A stretch of 64,000 bases of DNA, taken from Struthio camelus (lineage: Eukaryota > Chordata > Aves > Struthioniformes > Struthionidae). The stretch lies in contig NC_090942.1 in assembly GCF_040807025.1 (NCBI RefSeq), forward strand, positions 132,747,247-132,811,246, given 5' to 3'. Below the pieces are notes generated by a model that saw only the letters and a list, made by a program, of their open reading frames with translations, was not told the DNA's origin and did not search any database. Positions 1 through 12,945 of this stretch are shown here, piece by piece. Positions within the stretch are counted from its first letter, which is position 1. Every line of letters starts with the position of its first letter. The translations under genes and the position numbers were made by a program.

Positions 1-3000
1 GCATGAGTGTGAGGTCAGGCACGGCCTGAATTTGGGCGGACGAGCCCTATTCATCTTCTGAAATAGGAAGTGGTGCTGGGAGGAGTGATGAGGCATCCCC
101 GCATTTGCTTTGGGGTGTCCTTTGCAGCCGCACTGCCCGGGTTGCTCTACCCTTCCTCTCCCTCCTAACCCTAACTGTAACCGTAAGCGTGAGTGTGAGG
201 TCAGGCACGGCCTGAATCGGGGCGCACGAGCCCTGTTCATCTTCTGAATCAAGAAGAGGTGTTGGCAGGAGTGTTGAGGCATCCCCGCATTTGCTTTGTG
301 GTGTCCTTTGCAGCCGCACTGCCCGGGTTGCTCTACCCTTCCTCTCCCTCCTTACCCTAACCCTAACCCTAACCCTAACCCTAAGCGTAATCCTAAGCGT
401 GAGTGTGAGGTCGGTCACGGCCTGAATCGGTGCGAAGGAGCCCTGTTCCTCTTCTCCAGGAAGAAGTTGTGGTATCAGGGGTGTTGAGGCATCCCCGCAT
501 TTGCTTTGGGGTGTCCTTTGCAGCCGCACTGCCCGGGTTGCTCTACCCTTCCTCTCCCTCCTAACCCTAACCCTAACCCTAACCCTAACCCTAACCCTAA
601 CCCTAAGCGTGAGTGTCAGGTCAGGCAGGGCCTGAATCGGGGCACACGAGCCCTGTTCATCTTCTGAATCAAGAAGAGGTGGTGGCAGGGGTGTTGAGGC
701 ATCCCCGCATTTGCTTTGGGGTGTCCTTTGCAGCCGCACTGCCCGGGTTGCTCTACCCTTCCTCTCCCTCCTAACCCTAACCCTAATCCTAAGCGTGAGT
801 GTGAGGTCAGGCACGACCTTAATTCGTGCGAAGGAGCCCTGTTTGTGTTCTCCAGGAAGAAGAGGTGGTTGCAGGGGTGTTGAGGCATCCCCGCATTTGC
901 TTTGGGGTGTCCTTTGCAGCCACACTGCCCGGGTTGCTCTACCTTTCATCTCCCTCCTAACCCTAACCCTAACCCTAACCCTAACCCTAACCCTAACCCT
1001 AAGCATGAGTGTGAGGTCAGGCACAGCCGGAATCGGTGCGAAGGAGCCCTGTTCATCTTTTGAAGCAGGAAGAGGTGGTGGCAGGAGTGTGGAGGCATCC
1101 CCGCATTTGCTTTGGGGTGTACTTTGCAGCCGCACTGCCCGGGTTGCTCTACCCTTCCTCTCCCTCCTAACCCTAACCCTAACCCTAAGCGTAACCCTAA
1201 GCGTGAGTGCGAGGTCAGGCACAACCTGAATCGGAGCGCACGAGCCCTGTTCATCTTCTGAATCAAGAAGAGGTGGTTGCCGGAGTGTTGAGGCATCCCC
1301 GCATTTGCTTTGGGGTGTCCTTTGCAGCCGCACTGCCCGGGTTGCTCTACCCTTCCTCTCCCTCCTTTCCCTAACCCTAACCCTAACCCTAACCCTAACC
1401 CTAACCCTAAGCGTAACCCTAAGCGTGAGTGTGAGGTCAGTCACGGCCTGAATCGGGGCGGACGAGCCCTATTCATCTTCAGAAATAGGAAGTGGTGGTG
1501 GCAGGGGTGTTGAGGCATCCCCGCATTTGCTTTGGGGTGTCCTTTGCAGCTGCATTGCCCGGGTTGCTCTACCCTTCCTCTCCCTCCTAACCCTAACCCT
1601 AAGCCTAACCCTAAGCCTAACCCTAACCTAAAGCGTGAGTGTGAGGTCGGTCACGGCCTGAATCGGGGCGTAGGAGCCCTGTTTGTGTTCTCCGGGAAGA
1701 AGTGGTGGTGGCAGGAGTGTTGAGGCATCCGCGCATTTGCTCTGGGGTGTCCTTTGCAGCCGCACTGCCCGGGTTGCTCTACCCTTCCTCTCCCTCCTAA
1801 CCCTAACCCTAACCCTAACCCGTAGCCTGACACTGATCTCAGGTACGGCCCAAACCAGAGCACACGAGCCCTGTTCATCTTCTGAATCAAGAAGAGGTGT
1901 TGGCAGGGGTGTTGAGGGATCCCCGCATTTGCTTTGGGGTGTCCTTTGCAGCCGCACTGCCCGGGTTGCTCTACCCTTCCTCTCCCTCCTTTCCCTAACC
2001 CTAACCCTAACCCTAAGCGTAATCCTAAGCGTGAGTGTGAGGTCGGTCACGGCCTGAATCGGTGCGAAGGAGCCCTGTTCCTCTTCTCCAGGAAGAAGTT
2101 GTGGTATCAGGGGTGTTGAGGCATCCCCGCATTTGCTTTGGGGTGTCCTTTGCAGCCGCACTGCCCGGGTTGCTCGACCCTTCCTCTCCCTCCTAACCCT
2201 AACCCTAAGCCTAAACCTCATCCTAACTCTAGCCGTGAGTGTGAGGTCAGGAACGGCCTGAATCGGTGCGAAGGACCCCTGTTCCTGTTCTCCAGGAGGA
2301 AGCGGTGCTTGCAGGGGTGTTGAGGCATCCCCGCATTTGCTTTGGGGTGTCCTTTGCAGCCGCACTGCCCGGGTTGCTCTACCCTTCCTCTCCCTCCTAA
2401 CCCTAACCCTAACCCTAGCCGTGAGTGTGAGGTTAGGCACGGCCTTAATTGGTGCGAAGGAGCCCTGTTTGTGTTCTCCAGGAAGAAGTGGTGCTGGGAG
2501 GAGTGTTGAGGCATCCCCGCATTTGCTTTGGGGTGTCCTTTGCAGCCGCACTGCCCGGGTTGCTCTACCCTTCCTCTCCCTCCTAAGCCTAACCCTAACC
2601 CTAACCCTAACCCTAACCCTAACCCTAACCCTAAGCATGACTGTGAGGTCAGTCACGGCCTGAATCGGGGCGCACGAGCCCTGTTCATCTTCTGAATCAA
2701 GAAGAGGTGGTGGCAGGAGTGTTGAGGCGTTCCCGCATTTGCTTTGGGGTGTCCTTTGCAGCCGCACTGCCCGGGTTGCTCTACCCTTCCTCTCCCTCCT
2801 AACCCTAACCCTAACCCTAACCCTAACCCTAACCCTAACCCTAACCCTAACCCTAACCCTAACCCTAACCCTAAGCATGAGTGTGAGGTCAGTCACGGCC
2901 TGAATCGGGGTGCACGAGCCCTGTTCATCTTCTGAATCAAGAAGAGGTGGTGGCAGGAGTGTTGAGGCATCCGCGCATTTGCTTTGGGGTGTGCTTTGGA

Positions 3001-3779
3001 GCCACACTGCCCGGGTTGCTCTACCCTTCCTCTCCCTCCTAACCCTAACCCTAAGCCTAAGCGTGAGTGTGAGGTCAGGCACGGCCTTACTTGGTGCGAA
3101 GGAGCCCTGTTTGTGTTCTCCAGGAAGAAGAGGTGGTTGCAGGGGTGTTGAGGCATCCCCGCATTTGCTTTGGGGTGTCCTTTGCAGCCACACTGCCCGG
3201 GTTGCTCTACCTTTCATCTCCCTCCTAACCCTAACCCTAACCCTAACCCTAACCCTAACCCTAACCCTAACCCTAACCCTAACCCTAACCCTAAGCATGA
3301 GTGTGAGGTCAGGCACAGCCTTAATCGGGGCGCACGAGCCCTGTTCATCTTCTGAATCAAGAAGAGGTGGTGGCAGGAGTGTTGAGGCATCCCCGCATTT
3401 GCTTTGGGGTGTCCTTTGCAGCCGCACTGCCCGGGTTGCTCTACCCTTCCTCTCCCTCCTAACCCTAACCCTAACCCTAAGCGTAACCCTAAGCGTGAGT
3501 GCGAGGTCAGGCACAACCTGAATCGGGGCGCACGAGCCCTGTTCATCTTCTGAATCAAGAAGAGGTGGTGGCAGGGGTGTTGAGGCATCCGCGCATTTGC
3601 TCTGGCGTGTCCTTTGCAGCCGCACTGCCCGGGTTGCTCTACCCTTCCTCTCCCTCCTAACCCTAACCCTAACCCTAACCCGTAGCCTGACACTGATCTC
3701 AGGTACGGCCCAAACCAGAGCACACGAGCCCTGTTCATCTTCTGAATCAAGAAGAGGTGTTGGCAGGGGTGTTGAGGGA

Positions 3780-6665
3780 TCCCCGCATTTGCTTTGGGGT
3801 GTCCTTTGCAGCCGCACTGCCCGGGTTGCTCTACCCTTCCTCTCCCTCCTTTCCCTAACCCTAACCCTAACCCTAAGCGTAATCCTAAGCGTGAGTGTGA
3901 GGTCGGTCACGGCCTGAATCGGTGCGAAGGAGCCCTGTTCCTCTTCTCCAGGAAGAAGTTGTGGTATCAGGGGTGTTGAGGCATCCCCGCATTTGCTTTG
4001 GGGTGTCCTTTGCAGCCGCACTGCCCGGGTTGCTCGACCCTTCCTCTCCCTCCTAACCCTAACCCTAAGCCTAAACCTCACCCTAACTCTAGCCGTGAGT
4101 GTGAGGTCAGGAACGGCCTGAATCGGTGCGAAGGACCCCTGTTCCTGTTCTCCAGGAAGAAGCGGTGCTTGCAGGGGTGTTGAGGCATCCCCGCATTTGC
4201 TTTGGGGTGTCCTTTGCAGCCGCACTGCCCGGGTTGCTCTACCCTTCCTCTCCCTCCTAACCCTAACCCTAACCCTAGCCGTGAGTGTGAGGTTAGGCAC
4301 GGCCTTAATTGGTGCGAAGGAGCCCTGTTTGTGTTCTCCAGGAAGAAGTGGTGCTGGGAGGAGTGTTGAGGCATCCCCGCATTTGCTTTGGGGTGTCCTT
4401 TGCAGCCGCACTGCCCGGGTTGCTCTACCCTTCCTCTCCCTCCTAAGCCTAACCCTAACCCTAACCCTAACCCTAACCCTAACCCTAACCCTAACCCTAA
4501 CCCTAACCCTAAGCATGACTGTGAGGTCAGTCACGGCCTGAATCGGGGCGCACGAGCCCTGTTCATCTTCTGAATCAAGAAGAGGTGGTGGCAGGAGTGT
4601 TGAGGCATCCGCGCATTTGCTTTGGGGTGTCCTTTGCAGCCGCACTGCCCGGGTTGCTCTACCCTTCCTCTCCCTCCTAACCCTAACCCTAACCCTAACC
4701 CTAACCCTAACCCTAACCCTAACCCTAACCCTAACCCTAAGCATGACTGTGAGGTCAGTCACGGCCTGAATCGGGGCGCACGAGCCCTGTTCATCTTCTG
4801 AATCAAGAAGAGGTGGTGGCAGGGGTGTTGAGGCATCCGCGCATTTGCTTTGGGGTGTCCTTTGCAGCCACACTGCCCGGGTTGCTCTACCTTTCATCTC
4901 CCTCCTAACCCTAACCCTAACCCTAACCCTAACCCTAACCCTAACCCTAACCCTAACGCTAAGCATGAGTGTGAGGTCAGGCACAGCCTTAATCGGGGCG
5001 CACGAGCCCTGTTCATCTTCTGAATCAAGAAGAGGTGGTGGCAGGAGTGTTGAGGCATCCCCGCATTTGCTTTGGGGTGTCCTTTGCAGCCGCACTGCCC
5101 GGGTTGCTCTACCCTTCCTCTCCCTCCTAACCCTAACCCTAACCCTAAGCGTAACCCTAAGCGTGAGTGCGAGGTCAGGCACAACCTGAATCGGGGCGCA
5201 CGAGCCCTGTTCATCTTCTGAATCAAGAAGAGGTGGTGGCAGGGGTGTTGAGGCATCCCCGCATTTACTTTGGGGTGTCCTTTGCAGCCGCACTGCCCGG
5301 GTTGCTCTACCCTTCCTCTCCCTCCTAACCCTAACCCTAAGCCTAGCCGTGAGTGTGAGGTCAGGCACGGCCTGAATCGGTGCGAAGGAGCCCTGTTTGT
5401 GTTCTCCAGGAAGAAGAGGTGGTTGCCGGAGTGTTGAGGCATCCCCGCATTTGCTTTGGGGTGTCCTTTGCAGCCGCACTGCCCGGGTTGCTCTACCCTT
5501 CCTCTCCCTCCTAACCCTAACCCTAACCCTAACCCTAACCCTAAGCGTAACCCTAAGCGTGAGTGTGAGGTCAGGCACGGCCTGAATCGGGGCGCACGAG
5601 CCCTGTTCATCTTCTGAATCAAGAAGAGGTGGTGGCAGGGTTGTTGAGGGATCCCCGCATTTGTTTTGGGGTGTCCTTTGCAGCCGCACTGCCCGGGTTG
5701 CTCTACCCTTCCTCTCCCTCCTTTCCCTAACCCTAACCCTAACACTAACCGTAATCCTAAGCGTGAGTGTTAGGTCGGTCACGGCCTGAATCGGTGCGAA
5801 GGAGCCCTGTTCCTCTTCTCCAGGAAGAAGTTGTGGTATCACGGGTGTTGAGGCATCCCCGCATTTGCTTTGGGGTGTCCTTTGCAGCCGCACTGCCCGG
5901 GTTGCTCTACCCTTCCTCTCCCTCCTAACCCTAACCCTAAGTCTAAACCTCACCCTAACTCTAGCCGTGAGTGTGAGGTCAGGCACGGCCTGAATCGGTG
6001 CGAAGGAGCCCTGTTCCTGTTCTCCAGGAAGAAGCGGTGCTTGCAGGGGTGTTGAGGCATCCCCGCATTTGCTTTGGGGTGTCCTTTGCAGCCGCACTGC
6101 CCGGGTTGCTCTACCTTTCATCTCCCTCCTAACCCTAACCCTAACCCTAACCCTAACCCTAACCCTAAGCATGAGTGTGAGGTCAGGCACGGCCTGAATC
6201 GGGGCGCACGAGCCCTGTTCATCTTCTGAATCAAGAAGAGGTGGTGGCAGGAGTGTGGAGGCATCCCCGCATTTGCTTTGGGGTGTCCTTTGCAGCCGCA
6301 CTGCCTGGTTTGCTCTACCCTTCCTCTCCCTCCTAACCCTAACCCTAACCCTAACCCTAAGCGTAATCCTAAGCGTGAGTGTGAGGTCAGGCACGGCCTT
6401 AATTGGTGCGAAGGAGCCCTGTTTGTGTTGTCCAGGAAGAAGTGTTGCTGGCAGGAGTGTTGAGGCATCCCCGCATTTGCTTTGGGGTGTCCTTTGCAGC
6501 CGCACTGCCCGGGTTGCTCTACCCTTCCTCTCCCTCCTAACCCTAACCCTAACCCTAAGCGTATCCCTAAGCGTGAGTGTGAGGTCAGGCATGGCCTGAA
6601 TCGGGGCGCACGAGCCCTGTTCATCTTCTGAATCAAGAAGAGGTGGTGGCAGGGGTGTTGAGGCA
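3780..6665. repeat. Higher-order repeat block, copy 1 (14 monomers, 2,886 bp)
   Basis: The ordered series of monomer subtypes here recurs 2,886 bp downstream with almost no change. Individual monomer lengths and diagnostic variants (GTTGAGGGATCC, CCGTAATCCTAAGCGTGAGTGT, CTAAGTCTAAACCTCACC, CTGCCTGGTTTGC) reappear in the same order. The left edge is set where the preceding monomer, of the CCTGACACTGATCTCAGG subtype, stops matching the monomer before copy 2. Edges are accurate to within about one monomer. Confidence 0.88.
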
Positions 6666-9557
6666 TCCCCGCATTTGCTTTGGGGTGTCCTTTGCAGCCG
6701 CACTGCCCGGGTTGCTCTACCCTTCCTCTCCCTCCTTTCCCTAACCCTAACCCTAACCCTAAGCGTAATCCTAAGCGTGAGTGTGAGGTCGGTCACGGCC
6801 TGAATCGGTGCGAAGGAGCCCTGTTCCTCTTCTCCAGGAAGAAGTTGTGGTATCAGGGGTGTTGAGGCATCCCCGCATTTGCTTTGGGGTGTCCTTTGCA
6901 GCCGCACTGCCCGGGTTGCTCGACCCTTCCTCTCCCTCCTAACCCTAACCCTAAGCCTAAACCTCACCCTAACTCTAGCCGTGAGTGTGAGGTCAGGAAC
7001 GGCCTGAATCGGTGCGAAGGACCCCTGTTCCTGTTCTCCAGGAAGAAGCGGTGCTTGCAGGGGTGTTGAGGCATCCCCGCATTTGCTTTGGGGTGTCCTT
7101 TGCAGCCGCACTGCCCGGGTTGCTCTACCCTTCCTCTCCCTCCTAACCCTAACCCTAACCCTAGCCGTGAGTGTGAGGTTAGGCACGGCCTTAATTGGTG
7201 CGAAGGAGCCCTGTTTGTGTTCTCCAGGAAGAAGTGGTGCTGGGAGGAGTGTTGAGGCATCCCCGCATTTGCTTTGGGGTGTCCTTTGCAGCCGCACTGC
7301 CCGGGTTGCTCTACCCTTCCTCTCCCTCCTAAGCCTAACCCTAACCCTAACCCTAACCCTAACCCTAACCCTAACCCTAACCCTAACCCTAACCCTAAGC
7401 ATGACTGTGAGGTCAGTCACGGCCTGAATCGGGGCGCACGAGCCCTGTTCATCTTCTGAATCAAGAAGAGGTGGTGGCAGGAGTGTTGAGGCATCCGCGC
7501 ATTTGCTTTGGGGTGTCCTTTGCAGCCGCACTGCCCGGGTTGCTCTACCCTTCCTCTCCCTCCTAACCCTAACCCTAACCCTAACCCTAACCCTAACCCT
7601 AACCCTAACCCTAACCCTAACCCTAAGCATGACTGTGAGGTCAGTCACGGCCTGAATCGGGGCGCACGAGCCCTGTTCATCTTCTGAATCAAGAAGAGGT
7701 GGTGGCAGGAGTGTTGAGGCATCCGCGCATTTGCTTTGGGGTGTCCTTTGCAGCCACACTGCCCGGGTTGCTCTACCTTTCATCTCCCTCCTAACCCTAA
7801 CCCTAACCCTAACCCTAACCCTAACCCTAACCCTAACCCTAACGCTAAGCATGAGTGTGAGGTCAGGCACAGCCTTAATCGGGGCGCACGAGCCCTGTTC
7901 ATCTTCTGAATCAAGAAGAGGTGTTGGCAGGAGTGTTGAGGCATCCCCGCATTTGCTTTGGGGTGTCCTTTGCAGCCGCACTGCCCGGGTTGCTCTACCC
8001 TTCCTCTCCCTCCTAACCCTAACCCTAACCCTAAGCGTAACCCTAAGCGTGAGTGCGAGGTCAGGCACAACCTGAATCGGGGCGCACGAGCCCTGTTCAT
8101 CTTCTGAATCAAGAAGAGGTGGTGGCAGGGGTGTTGAGGCATCCCCGCATTTACTTTGGGGTGTCCTTTGCAGCCGCACTGCCCGGGTTGCTCTACCCTT
8201 CCTCTCCCTCCTAACCCTAACCCTAAGCCTAGCCGTGAGTGTGAGGTCAGGCACGGCCTGAATCGGTGCGAAGGAGCCCTGTTTGTGTTCTCCAGGAAGA
8301 AGAGGTGGTTGCCGGAGTGTTGAGGCATCCCCGCATTTGCTTTGGGGTGTCCTTTGCAGCCGCACTGCCCGGGTTGCTCTACCCTTCCTCTCCCTCCTAA
8401 CCCTAACCCTAACCCTAACCCTAACCCTAAGCGTAACCCTAAGCGTGAGTGTGAGGTCAGGCACGGCCTGAATCGGGGCGCACGAGCCCTGTTCATCTTC
8501 TGAATCAAGAAGAGGTGGTGGCAGGGTTGTTGAGGGATCCCCGCATTTGTTTTGGGGTGTCCTTTGCAGCCGCACTGCCCGGGTTGCTCTACCCTTCCTC
8601 TCCCTCCTTTCCCTAACCCTAACCCTAACACTAACCGTAATCCTAAGCGTGAGTGTTAGGTCGGTCACGGCCTGAATCGGTGCGAAGGAGCCCTGTTCCT
8701 CTTCTCCAGGAAGAAGTTGTGGTATCACGGGTGTTGAGGCATCCCCGCATTTGCTTTGGGGTGTCCTTTGCAGCCGCACTGCCCGGGTTGCTCTACCCTT
8801 CCTCTCCCTCCTAACCCTAACCCTAAGTCTAAACCTCACCCTAACTCTAGCCGTGAGTGTGAGGTCAGGCACGGCCTGAATCGGTGCGAAGGAGCCCTGT
8901 TCCTGTTCTCCAGGAAGAAGCGGTGCTTGCAGGGGTGTTGAGGCATCCCCGCATTTGCTTTGGGGTGTCCTTTGCAGCCGCACTGCCCGGGTTGCTCTAC
9001 CTTTCATCTCCCTCCTAACCCTAACCCTAACCCTAACCCTAACCCTAACCCTAACCCTAAGCATGAGTGTGAGGTCAGGCACGGCCTGAATCGGGGCGCA
9101 CGAGCCCTGTTCATCTTCTGAATCAAGAAGAGGTGGTGGCAGGAGTGTGGAGGCATCCCCGCATTTGCTTTGGGGTGTCCTTTGCAGCCGCACTGCCTGG
9201 TTTGCTCTACCCTTCCTCTCCCTCCTAACCCTAACCCTAACCCTAACCCTAAGCGTAATCCTAAGCGTGAGTGTGAGGTCAGGCACGGCCTTAATTGGTG
9301 CGAAGGAGCCCTGTTTGTGTTGTCCAGGAAGAAGTGTTGCTGGCAGGAGTGTTGAGGCATCCCCGCATTTGCTTTGGGGTGTCCTTTGCAGCCGCACTGC
9401 CCGGGTTGCTCTACCCTTCCTCTCCCTCCTAACCCTAACCCTAACCCTAAGCGTATCCCTAAGCGTGAGTGTGAGGTCAGGCATGGCCTGAATCGGGGCG
9501 CACGAGCCCTGTTCATCTTCTGAATCAAGAAGAGGTGGTGGCAGGGGTGTTGAGGCA
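6666..9557. repeat. Higher-order repeat block, copy 2 (14 monomers, 2,892 bp)
   Basis: Monomer spacings in order are 204, 204, 186, 234, 228, 222, 198, 186, 210, 204, 204, 210, 204 and 198, summing to 2,892 and all multiples of six. It is one hexamer longer than copy 1: the run starting near 9,015 has an extra CCCTAA compared with the run near 6,129. A single-base change (GAGGTGTTGG for GAGGTGGTGG near 7,921) also separates it from its neighbours. Confidence 0.9.
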
Positions 9558-12443
9558 TCCCCGCATTTGCTTTGGGGTGTCCTTTGCAGCCGCACTGCCC
9601 GGGTTGCTCTACCCTTCCTCTCCCTCCTTTCCCTAACCCTAACCCTAACCCTAAGCGTAATCCTAAGCGTGAGTGTGAGGTCGGTCACGGCCTGAATCGG
9701 TGCGAAGGAGCCCTGTTCCTCTTCTCCAGGAAGAAGTTGTGGTATCAGGGGTGTTGAGGCATCCCCGCATTTGCTTTGGGGTGTCCTTTGCAGCCGCACT
9801 GCCCGGGTTGCTCGACCCTTCCTCTCCCTCCTAACCCTAACCCTAAGCCTAAACCTCACCCTAACTCTAGCCGTGAGTGTGAGGTCAGGAACGGCCTGAA
9901 TCGGTGCGAAGGACCCCTGTTCCTGTTCTCCAGGAAGAAGCGGTGCTTGCAGGGGTGTTGAGGCATCCCCGCATTTGCTTTGGGGTGTCCTTTGCAGCCG
10001 CACTGCCCGGGTTGCTCTACCCTTCCTCTCCCTCCTAACCCTAACCCTAACCCTAGCCGTGAGTGTGAGGTTAGGCACGGCCTTAATTGGTGCGAAGGAG
10101 CCCTGTTTGTGTTCTCCAGGAAGAAGTGGTGCTGGGAGGAGTGTTGAGGCATCCCCGCATTTGCTTTGGGGTGTCCTTTGCAGCCGCACTGCCCGGGTTG
10201 CTCTACCCTTCCTCTCCCTCCTAAGCCTAACCCTAACCCTAACCCTAACCCTAACCCTAACCCTAACCCTAACCCTAACCCTAACCCTAAGCATGACTGT
10301 GAGGTCAGTCACGGCCTGAATCGGGGCGCACGAGCCCTGTTCATCTTCTGAATCAAGAAGAGGTGGTGGCAGGAGTGTTGAGGCATCCGCGCATTTGCTT
10401 TGGGGTGTCCTTTGCAGCCGCACTGCCCGGGTTGCTCTACCCTTCCTCTCCCTCCTAACCCTAACCCTAACCCTAACCCTAACCCTAACCCTAACCCTAA
10501 CCCTAACCCTAACCCTAAGCATGACTGTGAGGTCAGTCACGGCCTGAATCGGGGCGCACGAGCCCTGTTCATCTTCTGAATCAAGAAGAGGTGGTGGCAG
10601 GAGTGTTGAGGCATCCGCGCATTTGCTTTGGGGTGTCCTTTGCAGCCACACTGCCCGGGTTGCTCTACCTTTCATCTCCCTCCTAACCCTAACCCTAACC
10701 CTAACCCTAACCCTAACCCTAACCCTAACCCTAACGCTAAGCATGAGTGTGAGGTCAGGCACAGCCTTAATCGGGGCGCACGAGCCCTGTTCATCTTCTG
10801 AATCAAGAAGAGGTGGTGGCAGGAGTGTTGAGGCATCCCCGCATTTGCTTTGGGGTGTCCTTTGCAGCCGCACTGCCCGGGTTGCTCTACCCTTCCTCTC
10901 CCTCCTAACCCTAACCCTAACCCTAAGCGTAACCCTAAGCGTGAGTGCGAGGTCAGGCACAACCTGAATCGGGGCGCACGAGCCCTGTTCATCTTCTGAA
11001 TCAAGAAGAGGTGGTGGCAGGGGTGTTGAGGCATCCCCGCATTTACTTTGGGGTGTCCTTTGCAGCCGCACTGCCCGGGTTGCTCTACCCTTCCTCTCCC
11101 TCCTAACCCTAACCCTAAGCCTAGCCGTGAGTGTGAGGTCAGGCACGGCCTGAATCGGTGCGAAGGAGCCCTGTTTGTGTTCTCCAGGAAGAAGAGGTGG
11201 TTGCCGGAGTGTTGAGGCATCCCCGCATTTGCTTTGGGGTGTCCTTTGCAGCCGCACTGCCCGGGTTGCTCTACCCTTCCTCTCCCTCCTAACCCTAACC
11301 CTAACCCTAACCCTAACCCTAAGCGTAACCCTAAGCGTGAGTGTGAGGTCAGGCACGGCCTGAATCGGGGCGCACGAGCCCTGTTCATCTTCTGAATCAA
11401 GAAGAGGTGGTGGCAGGGTTGTTGAGGGATCCCCGCATTTGTTTTGGGGTGTCCTTTGCAGCCGCACTGCCCGGGTTGCTCTACCCTTCCTCTCCCTCCT
11501 TTCCCTAACCCTAACCCTAACACTAACCGTAATCCTAAGCGTGAGTGTTAGGTCGGTCACGGCCTGAATCGGTGCGAAGGAGCCCTGTTCCTCTTCTCCA
11601 GGAAGAAGTTGTGGTATCACGGGTGTTGAGGCATCCCCGCATTTGCTTTGGGGTGTCCTTTGCAGCCGCACTGCCCGGGTTGCTCTACCCTTCCTCTCCC
11701 TCCTAACCCTAACCCTAAGTCTAAACCTCACCCTAACTCTAGCCGTGAGTGTGAGGTCAGGCACGGCCTGAATCGGTGCGAAGGAGCCCTGTTCCTGTTC
11801 TCCAGGAAGAAGCGGTGCTTGCAGGGGTGTTGAGGCATCCCCGCATTTGCTTTGGGGTGTCCTTTGCAGCCGCACTGCCCGGGTTGCTCTACCTTTCATC
11901 TCCCTCCTAACCCTAACCCTAACCCTAACCCTAACCCTAACCCTAAGCATGAGTGTGAGGTCAGGCACGGCCTGAATCGGGGCGCACGAGCCCTGTTCAT
12001 CTTCTGAATCAAGAAGAGGTGGTGGCAGGAGTGTGGAGGCATCCCCGCATTTGCTTTGGGGTGTCCTTTGCAGCCGCACTGCCTGGTTTGCTCTACCCTT
12101 CCTCTCCCTCCTAACCCTAACCCTAACCCTAACCCTAAGCGTAATCCTAAGCGTGAGTGTGAGGTCAGGCACGGCCTTAATTGGTGCGAAGGAGCCCTGT
12201 TTGTGTTGTCCAGGAAGAAGTGTTGCTGGCAGGAGTGTTGAGGCATCCCCGCATTTGCTTTGGGGTGTCCTTTGCAGCCGCACTGCCCGGGTTGCTCTAC
12301 CCTTCCTCTCCCTCCTAACCCTAACCCTAACCCTAAGCGTATCCCTAAGCGTGAGTGTGAGGTCAGGCATGGCCTGAATCGGGGCGCACGAGCCCTGTTC
12401 ATCTTCTGAATCAAGAAGAGGTGGTGGCAGGGGTGTTGAGGCA
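9558..12443. repeat. Higher-order repeat block, copy 3 (14 monomers, 2,886 bp)
   Basis: Same subtype order as copies 1 and 2, with the hexamer number of copy 1. Equivalent monomers sit at 9,572 and 12,458, a step of 2,886. The near-identity of all three copies implies recent amplification or ongoing homogenisation. Confidence 0.9.
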
Positions 12444-12945
12444 TCCCCGCATTTGCTTTGGGGTGTCCTTTGCAGCCGCACTGCCCGGGTTGCTCTACCC
12501 TTCCTCTCCCTCCTTTCCCTAACCCTAACCCTAACCCTAAGCGTAATCCTAAGCGTGAGTGTGAGGTCGGTCACGGCCTGAATCGGTGCGAAGGAGCCCT
12601 GTTCCTCTTCTCCAGGAAGAAGTTGTGGTATCAGGGGTGTTGAGGCATCCCCGCATTTGCTTTGGGGTGTCCTTTGCAGCCGCACTGCCCGGGTTGCTCG
12701 ACCCTTCCTCTCCCTCCTAACCCTAACCCTAAGCCTAAACCTCACCCTAACTCTAGCCGTGAGTGTGAGGTCAGGAACGGCCTGAATCGGTGCGAAGGAC
12801 CCCTGTTCCTGTTCTCCAGGAAGAAGCGGTGCTTGCAGGGGTGTTGAGGCATCCCCGCATTTGCTTTGGGGTGTCCTTTGCAGCCGCACTGCCCGGGTTG
12901 CTCTACCCTTCCTCTCCCTCCTAACCCTAACCCTAACCCTAACCC
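12444..12945. repeat. Partial fourth higher-order block (about 2.5 monomers)
   Basis: The first two monomers of the block are present. The third loses register near 12,945, where a long CCCTAA run ending in GCATGAGTG replaces the short run ending in AGCCGTGAG. This is the right limit of the regular 2.89-kb amplification. Confidence 0.75.
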
